Shown here: one piece after another, positions 20,508 through 28,458 of the stretch
How the letters are laid out: each line of letters begins with the position of its first letter
Numbering within the stretch: the first letter of the stretch is position 1
Assembly: GCF_005503695.1 (NCBI RefSeq)
Contig: NZ_SCMU01000009.1
Coordinates: 46,910 to 110,909, forward strand
Direction: 5' to 3'
From: Sphingopyxis sp. 2PD
Lineage (GTDB): Bacteria; Pseudomonadota; Alphaproteobacteria; Sphingomonadales; Sphingomonadaceae
Length of the DNA stretch: 64,000 nucleotides
Made by a program: the position numbers and the translations under genes
The notes under the pieces: model-generated
Seen by the model: only the letters and a program-made list of their open reading frames with translations
What the model was told of the DNA's origin: nothing
Database searches by the model: none

Positions 20508-20885
20508 ATGAACCTCATCCAGACGATCGAAGCCGAAGAAATTGCCAAGGCTGGCAAGACGGTCCCCGAATTCCGCCCCGGCGACACGCTGAAGGTCGGC
20601 GTGAAGGTGGTCGAAGGCGAACGTACCCGCGTCCAGAATTTCGAAGGCGTGTGCATCGCCCGCTCGAACAAGGGCATGGGCTCCAACTTCACCGTGCGCA
20701 AAATGTCGTTCGGCGAAGGTGTCGAGCGCGTGTTCCCGCTGTACTCGCCCAACATCGATTCGATTACCGTCGTCCGCAAGGGCGCTGTCCGTCGTGCGAA
20801 GCTTTACTATCTGCGTGGGCGCACTGGTAAATCGGCACGTATTGCGGAGCGCCGCGATTACCGGTCGGAAGCCGGCGAAGGCTAA
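20508..20885 (+). CDS. rplS: 50S ribosomal protein L19
   Basis: 125 residues. The typical sequence is present: [52 protein letters not shown] and [19 protein letters not shown] strong GGAC-type ribosome site lies between trmD and the start. It ends at a clear intrinsic terminator (20923-20968), closing the cluster. Confidence 0.97.
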   Translation: MNLIQTIEAEEIAKAGKTVPEFRPGDTLKVGVKVVEGERTRVQNFEGVCIARSNKGMGSNFTVRKMSFGEGVERVFPLYSPNIDSITVVRKGAVRRAKLYYLRGRTGKSARIAERRDYRSEAGEG

Positions 20886-20922
20886 GGAGAGCTTCTCCTC
20901 TACAAAGCCGAAACAGCTTTCA

Positions 20923-20968
20923 AAAACGACCGGTTCCGCCAACAGGCAGAGCCGGTCGTTTTCTTTTG
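20923..20968 (+). terminator. Intrinsic terminator after rplS
   Basis: Perfect stem AAAACGACCGG (20923-20933) / CCGGTCGTTTT (20952-20962) followed by CTTTT. It ends the trmD-rplS transcript just before the DUF1287 gene. Confidence 0.85.
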
Positions 20969-20983
20969 GGCAAAGCGAAATTG

Positions 20984-21601
20984 ATGCACGCGTCCCTCTC
21001 CCAGCAACTTGGCAGGCGCGCCGTTCTCGGCGCGGGGCTGTGCTTTGGGGCGTTCGGGCTGGGGCGCGGCGCATTCGCGGCGCCAAACGCCGAACGGCTC
21101 GTAGCCGCGGCGCGGCGGCAGGTGGGGGTGACGCTTTCCTATGACCCCGCCTACAGCGTGCTGCCCTTCCCCGGCGGAGACGTCGACCGGGCGAAGGGTG
21201 TGTGTACCGACGTCATCATCCGCGCCTATCGCGACGCGCTCGGCATCGACCTGCAGGCGCTCGTCAACGCCGACATGAAGCGCGATTTTGCGGCCTATCC
21301 CCGCAACTGGGGGCTCCGACGCCCCGACCGCAACATCGACCATCGCCGCGTACCCAATCTGGCGACCTATTGGACGCGCCAGCGTGCGCGGCTGCCCGTT
21401 TCGACCGACCCCGCCGACTGGCGGCCCGGCGACATCTTCACCTCGATGACCGGCGGACGCTTTCCGCACACCGGCATCGTCTCCGACCGAACTACGGCAG
21501 CGGGGCGCCCGCTTGTGATCCACAATATCGGCCGCGGCGCGCGTGAGGAAGACGCGCTCTTCGACCACCCGCTGACCGGCCATTTTCGCTGGAAAGTCTG
21601 A
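20984..21601 (+). CDS. Exported DUF1287 family protein
   Basis: 205 residues with an N-terminal signal that contains RR and a hydrophobic stretch (RRAVLGAGLCFGAFGLG), possibly Tat-type. The mature part matches DUF1287 proteins: AARRQVGVTLSYDPAY, GVCTDVIIRAYRDALGIDLQ with the conserved cysteine, DWRPGDIFTS, and HTGIVSDR and HNIGRG with conserved histidines. The Cys/His pattern is that of NlpC/P60-like papain folds, suggesting a periplasmic amidase or peptidase, but function is unproven. ATG 20984 is used; the upstream TTG is less likely. Confidence 0.88.
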   Translation: MHASLSQQLGRRAVLGAGLCFGAFGLGRGAFAAPNAERLVAAARRQVGVTLSYDPAYSVLPFPGGDVDRAKGVCTDVIIRAYRDALGIDLQALVNADMKRDFAAYPRNWGLRRPDRNIDHRRVPNLATYWTRQRARLPVSTDPADWRPGDIFTSMTGGRFPHTGIVSDRTTAAGRPLVIHNIGRGAREEDALFDHPLTGHFRWKV

Positions 21602-21639
21602 CCGAATTTTTATTCAAATTTGTACCGAGGAGTGAGTAG

Positions 21640-22665
21640 ATGGGTTATCGTATCGTTGTCGCCGGCGCGACGGGCAATGTCGGGCGCGAAGTGCTCGCCA
21701 TTCTCGCCGAGCGCGAATTTCCCTACGACGAACTGGCGGCGGTCGCATCGTCGCGCAGCCAGGGCGACGAGATCGAGATCGGCGACACCGGCAAGACCGT
21801 GAAATGCCAGAATATCGAGAATTTCGACTGGTCGGGCTGGGACATGGCGATTTTCGCGATCGGCAGCGACGCCACCGCGATCCACGCGCCCAAGGCCGCG
21901 GCGGCGGGCTGCGTCGTGATCGACAACTCGTCGCTCTATCGCATGGACCCCGACGTGCCGCTGATCGTGCCCGAGGTGAACCCCGACGCGATCGACGGCT
22001 ATACCAAGCGCAATATCATCGCGAACCCGAACTGCTCGACCGCGCAGATGGTCGTCGCGCTGAAGCCGCTGCATGACGCTGCCAAGATCACCCGCGTCGT
22101 CGTGTCGACCTACCAGTCGGTGTCGGGCGCCGGCAAGGCGGGCATGGACGAGCTGTGGAACCAGACCCGCCAGATCTTCGTCGGCGACGAAAAGGACGTG
22201 CAAAAATTCACCAAGCAGATCGCCTTCAACGTCATCCCGCACATCGACAAATTCCTCGACGACGGCTCGACCAAGGAGGAATGGAAGATGGTCGTCGAGA
22301 CCAAGAAGATCCTCGATCCCAAGATCAAGGTGACGGCGACCTGCGTCCGCGTCCCCGTCTTTGTCGGCCATTCGGAAGCGATCAATATCGAGATGGAGGA
22401 CGAACTGTCGGCCGAGGACGCGCAGCGCATCCTGCGCGAAGCCCCCGGCGTGGTGCTCCACGATAAGCGCGAGGACGGCGGTTATATCACCCCCGTCGAA
22501 TGCGTCGGCGATTTCGCGACCTTCGTCAGCCGCGTGCGCGAAGACCCGACGGTCGAAAACGGCCTCAACCTCTGGTGCGTCAGCGATAACCTCCGCAAGG
22601 GCGCGGCGCTGAACGCGGTGCAGATCGCCGAACTGCTCGGGCGGCGACACCTGAAGAAGGGCTGA
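21640..22665 (+). CDS. asd: Aspartate-semialdehyde dehydrogenase
   Basis: 341 residues; reduces aspartyl phosphate to the semialdehyde for lysine, threonine, methionine and diaminopimelate. The NADP-binding GATGNVGREVLAIL is at the N-terminus, catalytic cysteine is in NPNCSTAQM near 131, and VVVSTYQSVSGAGKAGMDEL and RVPVFVGHSEAINIE follow. It stands alone with GGAG upstream, and a large palindromic repeat follows its stop. Confidence 0.97.
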   Translation: MGYRIVVAGATGNVGREVLAILAEREFPYDELAAVASSRSQGDEIEIGDTGKTVKCQNIENFDWSGWDMAIFAIGSDATAIHAPKAAAAGCVVIDNSSLYRMDPDVPLIVPEVNPDAIDGYTKRNIIANPNCSTAQMVVALKPLHDAAKITRVVVSTYQSVSGAGKAGMDELWNQTRQIFVGDEKDVQKFTKQIAFNVIPHIDKFLDDGSTKEEWKMVVETKKILDPKIKVTATCVRVPVFVGHSEAINIEMEDELSAEDAQRILREAPGVVLHDKREDGGYITPVECVGDFATFVSRVREDPTVENGLNLWCVSDNLRKGAALNAVQIAELLGRRHLKKG

Positions 22666-22671
22666 ATCTGA

Positions 22672-22869
22672 AATCCTCCCTGTCGCGAAGCGATGGGGAG
22701 GGGGAGTGCAGGGTTGGATTGCCCCCGGCAATCCAAGTCCAGTCCGGGGGACTGGACGACCCGACACTCCGCGTAGCGGTGGTGGAGGGGCCGCGACGAC
22801 AGCGCCAAAGCCCCTCCGTCAGCCGCTTCGAGGCTGCCACCTCCCCATGCCTGCGGCACAGGGAGGATC
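22672..22869. repeat. Palindromic repeat, family B, copy 2
   Basis: Starts ATCCTCCCTGTCGCGAAGCG with ATGGGGAGG and ends CCTCCCCATGCCTGCGGCAC with AGGGAGGAT. The central part differs from other copies and contains CCGGGGGACTGGACGACCCG. It fills the gap between asd and the following hydrolase; no gene is seen in it. Confidence 0.8.
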
Positions 22870-22907
22870 GCTTGGCGTTGCCGGAGCATTCAAGCTATGC
22901 CGCTGCC

Positions 22908-23687
22908 ATGACCGCCCCCTACGCCTTCACCCACGCCCTCTGCCGCGCCCCCGCGCCCTCGGCCATCCATGGCATCCGCGCGAACGGCGGTCCCGACCCC
23001 GATTTCACCGGCCTCCTCGCCGAGCATGAAGCCTATGTCAGGGCGCTGCGCGCCCTCGGCCTGATCGTCGACGTCCTCGACCCGCTCGACGCCTTCCCCG
23101 ACGCGCTGTTCACAGAAGATGTCGCGCTGACCTTTCCCGAAGGCGCGATCCTGCTCCGCCCCGGCGCGCCGAGCCGCGCGGGCGAGGTCCAGCATATCCG
23201 CGCCGCGCTCGCTGCGCTCCATCCGCGCCTCCTCGAAATGACCGGCCCCGGATACGCCGACGGCGGTGACATATTGCGCCTCGCCGACCGGGTGATCATC
23301 GGCCTCTCGGCGCGCACCGACCGCGCCGGGGCCGAGGAGCTTGCCGGTCTGCTCGGCCAAGTCGGTTACAGCGCCGAGATCGCCGAAACCCCGCCCGACG
23401 TCCTCCATTTCAAGACCGGCTGCGGCCTGATCGACGCGGGCACGATCCTCGCGGTCCCGGCACTGGCGCGCTGTCCGCAGTTCGCCGGGCTGGAGGTTGT
23501 CACCACCCCGCCCGGCGAAGAAGAAGCTGCCAACCTGCTGCGCATCAACGACACGATCCTCGTCGGCGACCGCTGGCCCGCGACCCACGCGCTGCTCGCG
23601 GCGCGCGGCCTCGCGATCCGCCCGCTCGCGACGGCCCAGATTGCGCGCATCGACGCGGGGCTCAGCTGCATGTCGCTGCGCTGGTGA
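22908..23687 (+). CDS. Dimethylarginine dimethylaminohydrolase-like amidinotransferase-fold hydrolase
   Basis: 259 residues. The family residues are in place: TEDVALTFPEGAILLRPG near 65, the GYADGGDILRLADRVIIGLSARTD segment, LHFKTGCGLID with the catalytic histidine, and a near-terminal CMSLR with the catalytic cysteine. Members hydrolyse dimethylarginine to citrulline; some act on arginine or related guanidines. The start at 22908 (MTAPYAFTHALCR) is chosen because everything upstream is repeat sequence. Confidence 0.88.
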   Translation: MTAPYAFTHALCRAPAPSAIHGIRANGGPDPDFTGLLAEHEAYVRALRALGLIVDVLDPLDAFPDALFTEDVALTFPEGAILLRPGAPSRAGEVQHIRAALAALHPRLLEMTGPGYADGGDILRLADRVIIGLSARTDRAGAEELAGLLGQVGYSAEIAETPPDVLHFKTGCGLIDAGTILAVPALARCPQFAGLEVVTTPPGEEEAANLLRINDTILVGDRWPATHALLAARGLAIRPLATAQIARIDAGLSCMSLRW

Positions 23688-23710
23688 GCGCGGTTTCAAA
23701 CCCAATTCCC

Positions 23711-23782
23711 GTTCGTGTCGAGCGAAGTCGAGACACGCCTGCGCCCGGCTTTACGTCCCTCGACTTCGCTCGGGACGAACGG
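23711..23782. repeat. Palindromic repeat, family C (copy 2)
   Basis: GTTCGTGTCGAGCGAAGTCG with AGACACG opposite CCCTCGACTTCGCTCGGGAC with GAACGG. Same family as 4611-4690. Here it sits between two genes of the same direction. Confidence 0.85.
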
Positions 23783-23796
23783 AGAGGGGGGCGCGC

Positions 23797-24417
23797 ATGA
23801 TCCAAGCCTTCGCCGCCCTCGGGCGCGCGCAGAAAGCCCTGCTCGGCCTCCTCGCCGCGCTGCTGCTCGCCGCGCAGATCGACCAGCCCTATCCTGAAAT
23901 CGCGCTGCTCCAGCATATCCCGACGATGCTGCTGATCGTCGCGGCACCCCCATTGCTCCGCCGCTGGCCGCTTTCGACTCCCGCGCTCGCCTGCATTATC
24001 GCCTTCTTCGCGCTCCACACCCTCGGCGGGCGTTATGCGTATAGCAATGTCCCTTATGACGACTGGGCGCGCGCGCTGACCGGTACCGGCCTCTCCGACG
24101 CCTTCGGCTGGACGCGCAATCATTATGACCGCCTCGTGCATTTCGCCTTCGGCGCGCTGTCGGTCATCCCCGTCGCCGAAATCGCCCGCCGCTGGGGCGG
24201 GCTGGGACCGCGCGGCGCGGCGTTAACCGTGCTTGCTTGGGTCTTGGCCACCTCCTGCCTTTATGAAATCTTCGAATGGCTGCTCACCATCGTCGCGGCG
24301 GGCGAAACCGCCGACCGCTATAATGGTCAGCAAGGCGACATCTGGGACGCGCAAAAGGATATGGCGCTGGCGGCGCTCGGCGCGATATTGGTGATGGCGG
24401 TCAGAGGCAGGAGATAG
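23797..24417 (+). CDS. DUF2238 (YjdF-like) inner membrane protein
   Basis: 206 residues with about six hydrophobic helices. Conserved polar motifs of the family are HTLGGRYAYSNVPYDDW, NHYDRLVHFAFGAL, LYEIFEWL and NGQQGDIWDAQKDMALA, with buried His, Asp and Glu that may bind a metal or proton. Function is unknown. The next gene begins 4 bases after its stop. Confidence 0.85.
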   Translation: MIQAFAALGRAQKALLGLLAALLLAAQIDQPYPEIALLQHIPTMLLIVAAPPLLRRWPLSTPALACIIAFFALHTLGGRYAYSNVPYDDWARALTGTGLSDAFGWTRNHYDRLVHFAFGALSVIPVAEIARRWGGLGPRGAALTVLAWVLATSCLYEIFEWLLTIVAAGETADRYNGQQGDIWDAQKDMALAALGAILVMAVRGRR

Positions 24418-24420
24418 GCG

Positions 24421-25026
24421 ATGCGCAAGTTCACGACCCTCGCGATGGTGGCGCTGCTCGCGGCATGCAAACCCGCGGCGGACAAGGCGCCTGCCGCCCC
24501 CGAAACGGCCGCGCCCCCGGTGCCCGAGGCCAAAGCCGACGGCCCCGCCGCCGCGACCACCGCGGTCAGCCTCGACGGCGAGGGGCTGCGCTTCATCGAC
24601 AAGAGCAGCGGCAAGGCCAGCCTGCTCGCCTTCGGCGTCCCCCGCGCGCAGGCCGAAACCGCGCTCGCCAACGTCGCGGGGCAGGCCGACGACCGCAGCA
24701 CCAACGACGAATGCGGCGCCGGTCCGATGCAATTCACCCGCTACGACGCGATGACGCTCAATTTCCAGGACGACAAATTCGTCGGCTGGTTCCTTGGCAA
24801 CGAACCCGGCGCGGCGGCCTATTCAACGGCCAGCGGCATCGCGATCGGCACGACCCGCGCCAAGGCGGGCGAGTCGGTGTCGATCGTCGATGTCGAGGAC
24901 AGCACGCTGGGCGAGGAATTCAGCATCGGCACCGGCGACAACGCCATCGGCGGGATGTTCGCCGCGCCCGGCGCCGCGGCAAAGATCGACGCGTTGTTCG
25001 CGGGGGTGAATTGTTTCTTCCGGTGA
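24421..25026 (+). CDS. Putative lipoprotein of unknown function
   Basis: 201 residues. A lipobox (LLAAC, cysteine near residue 16) is followed by an Ala/Pro-rich linker to about residue 45 and then a globular part with two cysteines (NDECGAGP and VNCFFR) that could form a disulfide. I recognise no known domain. It is probably co-transcribed with the DUF2238 gene, from which it is separated by three bases. A family B repeat follows. Confidence 0.75.
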   Translation: MRKFTTLAMVALLAACKPAADKAPAAPETAAPPVPEAKADGPAAATTAVSLDGEGLRFIDKSSGKASLLAFGVPRAQAETALANVAGQADDRSTNDECGAGPMQFTRYDAMTLNFQDDKFVGWFLGNEPGAAAYSTASGIAIGTTRAKAGESVSIVDVEDSTLGEEFSIGTGDNAIGGMFAAPGAAAKIDALFAGVNCFFR

Positions 25027-25053
25027 TGGGCGACGCGATCGGAAGCTGGCTTT

Positions 25054-25190
25054 GATCCTCCCTGTGGCGAAGCCATGGGGAGGTGGCAGCGCGAAGCGCT
25101 GACGGAGGGGCACTAGCGCGACGTCGCTGCCCCTCCACCATCGCCTGCGGCGACGGTCCCCCTCCCCACGGCTTCGCCGCAGGGAGGATC
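25054..25190. repeat. Palindromic repeat, family B, copy 3
   Basis: The clearest copy: GATCCTCCCTGTGGCGAAGC at the left and CGGCTTCGCCGCAGGGAGGA TC at the right, with GGAGGTGGCAGCGCGAAGCG and CTGACGGAGGGGCAC arms opposed by GCCCCTCCACCATCGCC. It lies between two convergent genes. Confidence 0.88.
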
Positions 25191-25211
25191 GGCTGAGCCA
25201 CTCCCACCAGC

Positions 25212-25856
25212 TTACCGCCGCCGCACCCCATAATCGATCCGGATCCGCACCCACGCGCCGACCATCGGCTTGCCGCCCAGCCGCGGCGGTCGCACGCGAA
25301 ACTGCCACGCCGCCGCCAGCACCGCGCGCATGATCCGCGATCCGGTCGGATATTCGTCCAGCCCGACGCACTCCTCGACCCGGAAATCGGGCGCGGTGCG
25401 GCACGCGATCAGCCCCCAGCCGGGGCCGTCGGCGGTCGACAGGTAACCGCGCAGCTCGCCGTCGCTCGGCTCGCGATACCAGGCGGCGGCATAGAGCGGC
25501 TCGCCATTGGGCGCCGTCCCGACGCGTTCGGTGTCGCGGGATGACGACGACGATCCCCCGATATTCGGCGGCCCATAAACCTGGCCGCCCGGCGGGCGCA
25601 CCCCGATGCGCGGGACGGTCGGCGGCGGCGGCACGGGCTGGGGCGGCGCGGGCGGCGCCGGTGCGGCGATCGGCTCGGCGACTTGCGGCGGCACCGGCGC
25701 GTCGGGCGTCGGCGGCTCGGGCAGCGGCTTGGTCTCGGTGTGCGGGCTCGCTTCACCAGCCTCTTCGGAGGCCTGCGGCGCGGCGATGCTCACGACGCTG
25801 ACCCACTCCTCTTTGACCACCGGCGGCTTTTCGACGCCAAAGGCCAGCAGCATCAA
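25212..25856 (-). CDS. TonB-like proline-rich membrane-anchored protein (start unresolved)
   Basis: At least 214 residues. A hydrophobic segment at the N-terminus is followed by a Pro-rich periplasmic spacer (about residues 40-90) and a C-terminal part ending AAAWQFRVRPPRLGGKPMVG and WVRIRIDY, resembling TonB C-terminal domains. The coding signal clearly runs upstream of ATG 25856: the same frame gives LAIGLAVLIPALLLL, needed for a full membrane helix. I find no ATG, GTG or TTG before it within about 100 bases except TTG 25859. The true start may be a rare codon, or there is a frame error. Confidence 0.65.
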   Translation of the reverse strand: MMLLAFGVEKPPVVKEEWVSVVSIAAPQASEEAGEASPHTETKPLPEPPTPDAPVPPQVAEPIAAPAPPAPPQPVPPPPTVPRIGVRPPGGQVYGPPNIGGSSSSSRDTERVGTAPNGEPLYAAAWYREPSDGELRGYLSTADGPGWGLIACRTAPDFRVEECVGLDEYPTGSRIMRAVLAAAWQFRVRPPRLGGKPMVGAWVRIRIDYGVRRR

Positions 25857-26122
25857 CAGCAGCAGCGCCGGGATCAGGACGGCGAGGCCGATCGCCAGCG
25901 TCCGCCGCCCCGCGCCGATGCTGAGCTGTGCGACATAGGGGGTGGCGGGAGCAGGGGGCAGCGGAAGCGATCTTTGGTGACGGCACCCGGCAGCGGGTGC
26001 GCAAAGGCACGGTCGCGGGGATAGGGGGAGGCTGGGGCTTTGACAAGGGCGGGCGGATGGACGGGGCTGGTGGCTGAGGTGCGCTCGCTTATGGCAAAAG
26101 GAACCCGATAGTTGCCGTCAAC

Positions 26123-26173
26123 GATCCTCCCCATCGACTTGCGATGGGGAGGTGGCAGCCCGCAGGGCTGACG
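26123..26173. repeat. Half-copy of palindromic repeat family B
   Basis: GATCCTCCCCATCGACTTGC with GATGGGGAGG, GGTGGCAGCCCGCAGGGCTG and ACG: one arm of family B without its mirror half. It precedes the zinc-ribbon gene. The stretch 25857-26237 otherwise contains only the unresolved 5' region of the TonB-like gene. Confidence 0.7.
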
Positions 26174-26237
26174 AAAATAGGAAATGGCAGGAAACGACCG
26201 ATTGTGGACGTTGGAAGATTGCGGCACTATTCGGCGA

Positions 26238-26636
26238 ATGAAACCTTCACCGTCCAAATCTGAACGCATGGAGTTACGCAAGGCGATCGGGAATAGGGTC
26301 ATCGCTGGTCCCTATGTTCCGCCTTATCATCGCGGCCCGGACTATCTTGTAGCTCACGCTTGTTTCGGTTGTCGAAAATCGTGGAAGCTGCCGGAGGAAA
26401 GCACCGGAACTTGTCCGCAGTGCGGAAAATCGGCGAACTGGATGGGACGAGCTTTCAAGGCGCCCAAGAAAACTGACGTTGATCAGTGGAAAAAGGTCGA
26501 GGCGCTGTGGCGCGCCGGGTTTCGGTTCTTGCCCAATACCGGCTGGCGAGAGGTCGAACCCTATCCGGAACAGTTTCGCGACGTAGCCAAGTTCATCGCT
26601 GATAATCCGACCCATCCATTTCGAGTGGAGAGCTGA
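26238..26636 (+). CDS. Small zinc-ribbon protein of unknown function
   Basis: 132 residues from ATG 26238; 26184 and 26268 are alternative starts. A zinc ribbon is visible as CFGCRKSWKL and CPQCGKSANW (CxxC-x16-CxxC), preceded by GPYVPPYHRGPDYLVAHA. The C-terminal half (DVDQWKKVEALWRAGFRF) is basic and aromatic. I recognise no family. Base composition is less GC-rich than its neighbours, suggesting acquired DNA, and a half repeat element lies just upstream. It converges with the efflux gene on the other strand. Confidence 0.7.
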   Translation: MKPSPSKSERMELRKAIGNRVIAGPYVPPYHRGPDYLVAHACFGCRKSWKLPEESTGTCPQCGKSANWMGRAFKAPKKTDVDQWKKVEALWRAGFRFLPNTGWREVEPYPEQFRDVAKFIADNPTHPFRVES

Positions 26637-26670
26637 CGGCCGCTTCCCACCCAAAAAAACCACCCAATCC

Positions 26671-28260
26671 CTAATGCCCCATATCCGCCGCCGACGCCTT
26701 CGGCGCCCCCGCCCCCGGCGGGCGCAGCAACAGCACCAGCGGCACTGCCGCCAGCGTCATCCACATCATCGCCCAGAAATCGTCGATATAGGCGACCATC
26801 GCCGCCTGCCGCGTGATTTCGGCATTGACCAGCGCCAGCGCGGTTTCGCCCGCGATGCCGAAGCGGTCGGCGGTCGACGGGTCGATGACGCTCACCGAAC
26901 TGCTCGTCACATGCGCCGCCAGGTCGGCGTGGCTCGTCTGGGTGTTCGACGCCAGCAATGTCGTGACGATCGAAATGCCGATCGACGCGCCCAGGCTGCG
27001 GAACAGGTTGAGCAGGCTCGACCCGTCGGTGCGAAACTGCGGCTGGATCGTCGCGAACGCCATCGTGTTGAGCGGGATGAAGATCAGCCCCATGCCCAGC
27101 CCCTGGATCAGCCCGCTGACGATCACCGGCTGCATCCCCATGTCCAGCGACCAGTGGCTCATCTGCCACAGCGAAAAGGCGGCGATGGAGAGGCCGGTGC
27201 CGACCAGCCAGCGTGGGTCGACCTTGCCCAGCAGGCGCCCCGCCACCGCCATGCTGATCAGGATGCCGATCCCGCGCACCGCCAGCGCCAGCCCGGTGTC
27301 GATCACCGGCCATCCGAACAGGTTCTGGAGCATCGGCGGCAACAGCGCCATCGACGCGAACATCACCACCCCGACGACGACCATGAATCCCATCGCGGTG
27401 ACCAGATTGCGGTCGGTCAGCATCGCGCGGCTGAACAAGGGCGCGCGCGCGGTGACCATATGGACGACGAACATCCACAGGCACGCGATCGCGACACCGC
27501 ATTCGATCCAGATTTCGACGCTTTCGAACCAGTCGGCATGGGCGCCGCGGTCGAGCATCAATTGCAGCGCCGCCAGCCCCAGCGCCAGCATCGAAAAACC
27601 GAACAGGTCGAACCGCCGGTCGGTCTTGCGCGTCGCGGGCAGCAGCGCCCACATCAGCGCCAGCGTCAGCACCCCGAACGGCAGGTTGACGTAAAATACC
27701 CAGCGCCAGCTCGCCTGCTCGGTCAGCCAGCCGCCCAGCACCGGCCCCAGGATCGGCCCGATCATGATCCCCATGCCCCAGATCGACATCGCGCGCGCAT
27801 GGCGTTCGGGCGGGTTGATGTCGAGCATCACCGCCTGCGACAGCGGGCCGATAAAGGCGGCGAACACCCCCTGCAAAAAGCGAAAGGCGACCATCTGTTC
27901 CAGCGACTGCGCCGCGCCGCACGCCATCGATGCGACGATGAAGCCGAAAATCGCGATCAGGAACAATTCGCGCCGCCCGATGCGATCCGCCAGCCAGCCG
28001 GTGATCGGCATCGCGACCGCACTCGCCAAAATATAGCTGGTCAGCACCCACGTCACCGTCTCGCTCGTCGCGCCGAGCGCCGATTGCATGTGCGGGATCG
28101 CGACATTGGCGATCGTGGTGTCGAGGATCTGCATGATCGACGCGCCCATCACCGCGACGGTCAACAGCGCGCGGTGCCGGACGCGCTCGTGCAACGGGAC
28201 GCTGTCGTCGGCGGGCAGCGCGGTCGCGGCGGGGCGACGGGGGAGCGAGCGCGAGGCCAT
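26671..28260 (-). CDS. emrB: DHA2 family multidrug efflux permease EmrB
   Basis: 529 residues with 14 predicted helices. Motif C/DHA2 landmarks are QILDTTIANVAIPHMQSAL in helix 1, GWLADRIGRRELFLIAIFGF (motif A), FRFLQGVFAAFIGPLSQAV, and WGMGIMIGPILGPVLGGWLT. It exports lipophilic drugs together with a membrane fusion protein. It is separated from emrA by about 200 bases occupied by a family A palindromic repeat, so the two genes may be translated unequally. No TolC gene is in the window. Confidence 0.93.
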   Translation of the reverse strand: MASRSLPRRPAATALPADDSVPLHERVRHRALLTVAVMGASIMQILDTTIANVAIPHMQSALGATSETVTWVLTSYILASAVAMPITGWLADRIGRRELFLIAIFGFIVASMACGAAQSLEQMVAFRFLQGVFAAFIGPLSQAVMLDINPPERHARAMSIWGMGIMIGPILGPVLGGWLTEQASWRWVFYVNLPFGVLTLALMWALLPATRKTDRRFDLFGFSMLALGLAALQLMLDRGAHADWFESVEIWIECGVAIACLWMFVVHMVTARAPLFSRAMLTDRNLVTAMGFMVVVGVVMFASMALLPPMLQNLFGWPVIDTGLALAVRGIGILISMAVAGRLLGKVDPRWLVGTGLSIAAFSLWQMSHWSLDMGMQPVIVSGLIQGLGMGLIFIPLNTMAFATIQPQFRTDGSSLLNLFRSLGASIGISIVTTLLASNTQTSHADLAAHVTSSSVSVIDPSTADRFGIAGETALALVNAEITRQAAMVAYIDDFWAMMWMTLAAVPLVLLLRPPGAGAPKASAADMGH

Positions 28261-28270
28261 GGCCAGTTTA

Positions 28271-28430
28271 ACCCCTCCCCTTTAGGGGAGGGGCAGTGAG
28301 ACTTGGCAGCTTGCTGCCTAGTCGCAGCGGGGTGGGCGCATGCGGAGCAGCGCAACGCCGCTGACCCCCACCCGCTGCGACTAGGGAACAAGTTCCCAAG
28401 TCTCGCTGCCCTCCCCTGAAGGGGAGGGAT
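28271..28430. repeat. Long palindromic repeat, family A (copy 2), between emrA and emrB
   Basis: Outer hairpins CCCTCCCCTTTAGGGGAGGG and CCTCCCCTGAAGGGGAGGG enclose mirrored core arms: CAGTGAGACTTGGCAGCTTG with CTGCCTAGTCGCAGCGGGGT at the left, and CCCGCTGCGACTAGGGAACA with AGTTCCCAAGTCTCGCTG at the right. The element forms one large stem with side hairpins and lies inside a presumed operon. Confidence 0.88.
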
Positions 28431-28458
28431 GGGGTTGTGCAAAGCCGCAAGCCCACCC

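Noticed and set aside
26674..28299. 541-codon open frame antisense to emrB
   Set aside because: Composition dominated by Arg, Gln, His and Pro; a codon shadow of the permease.
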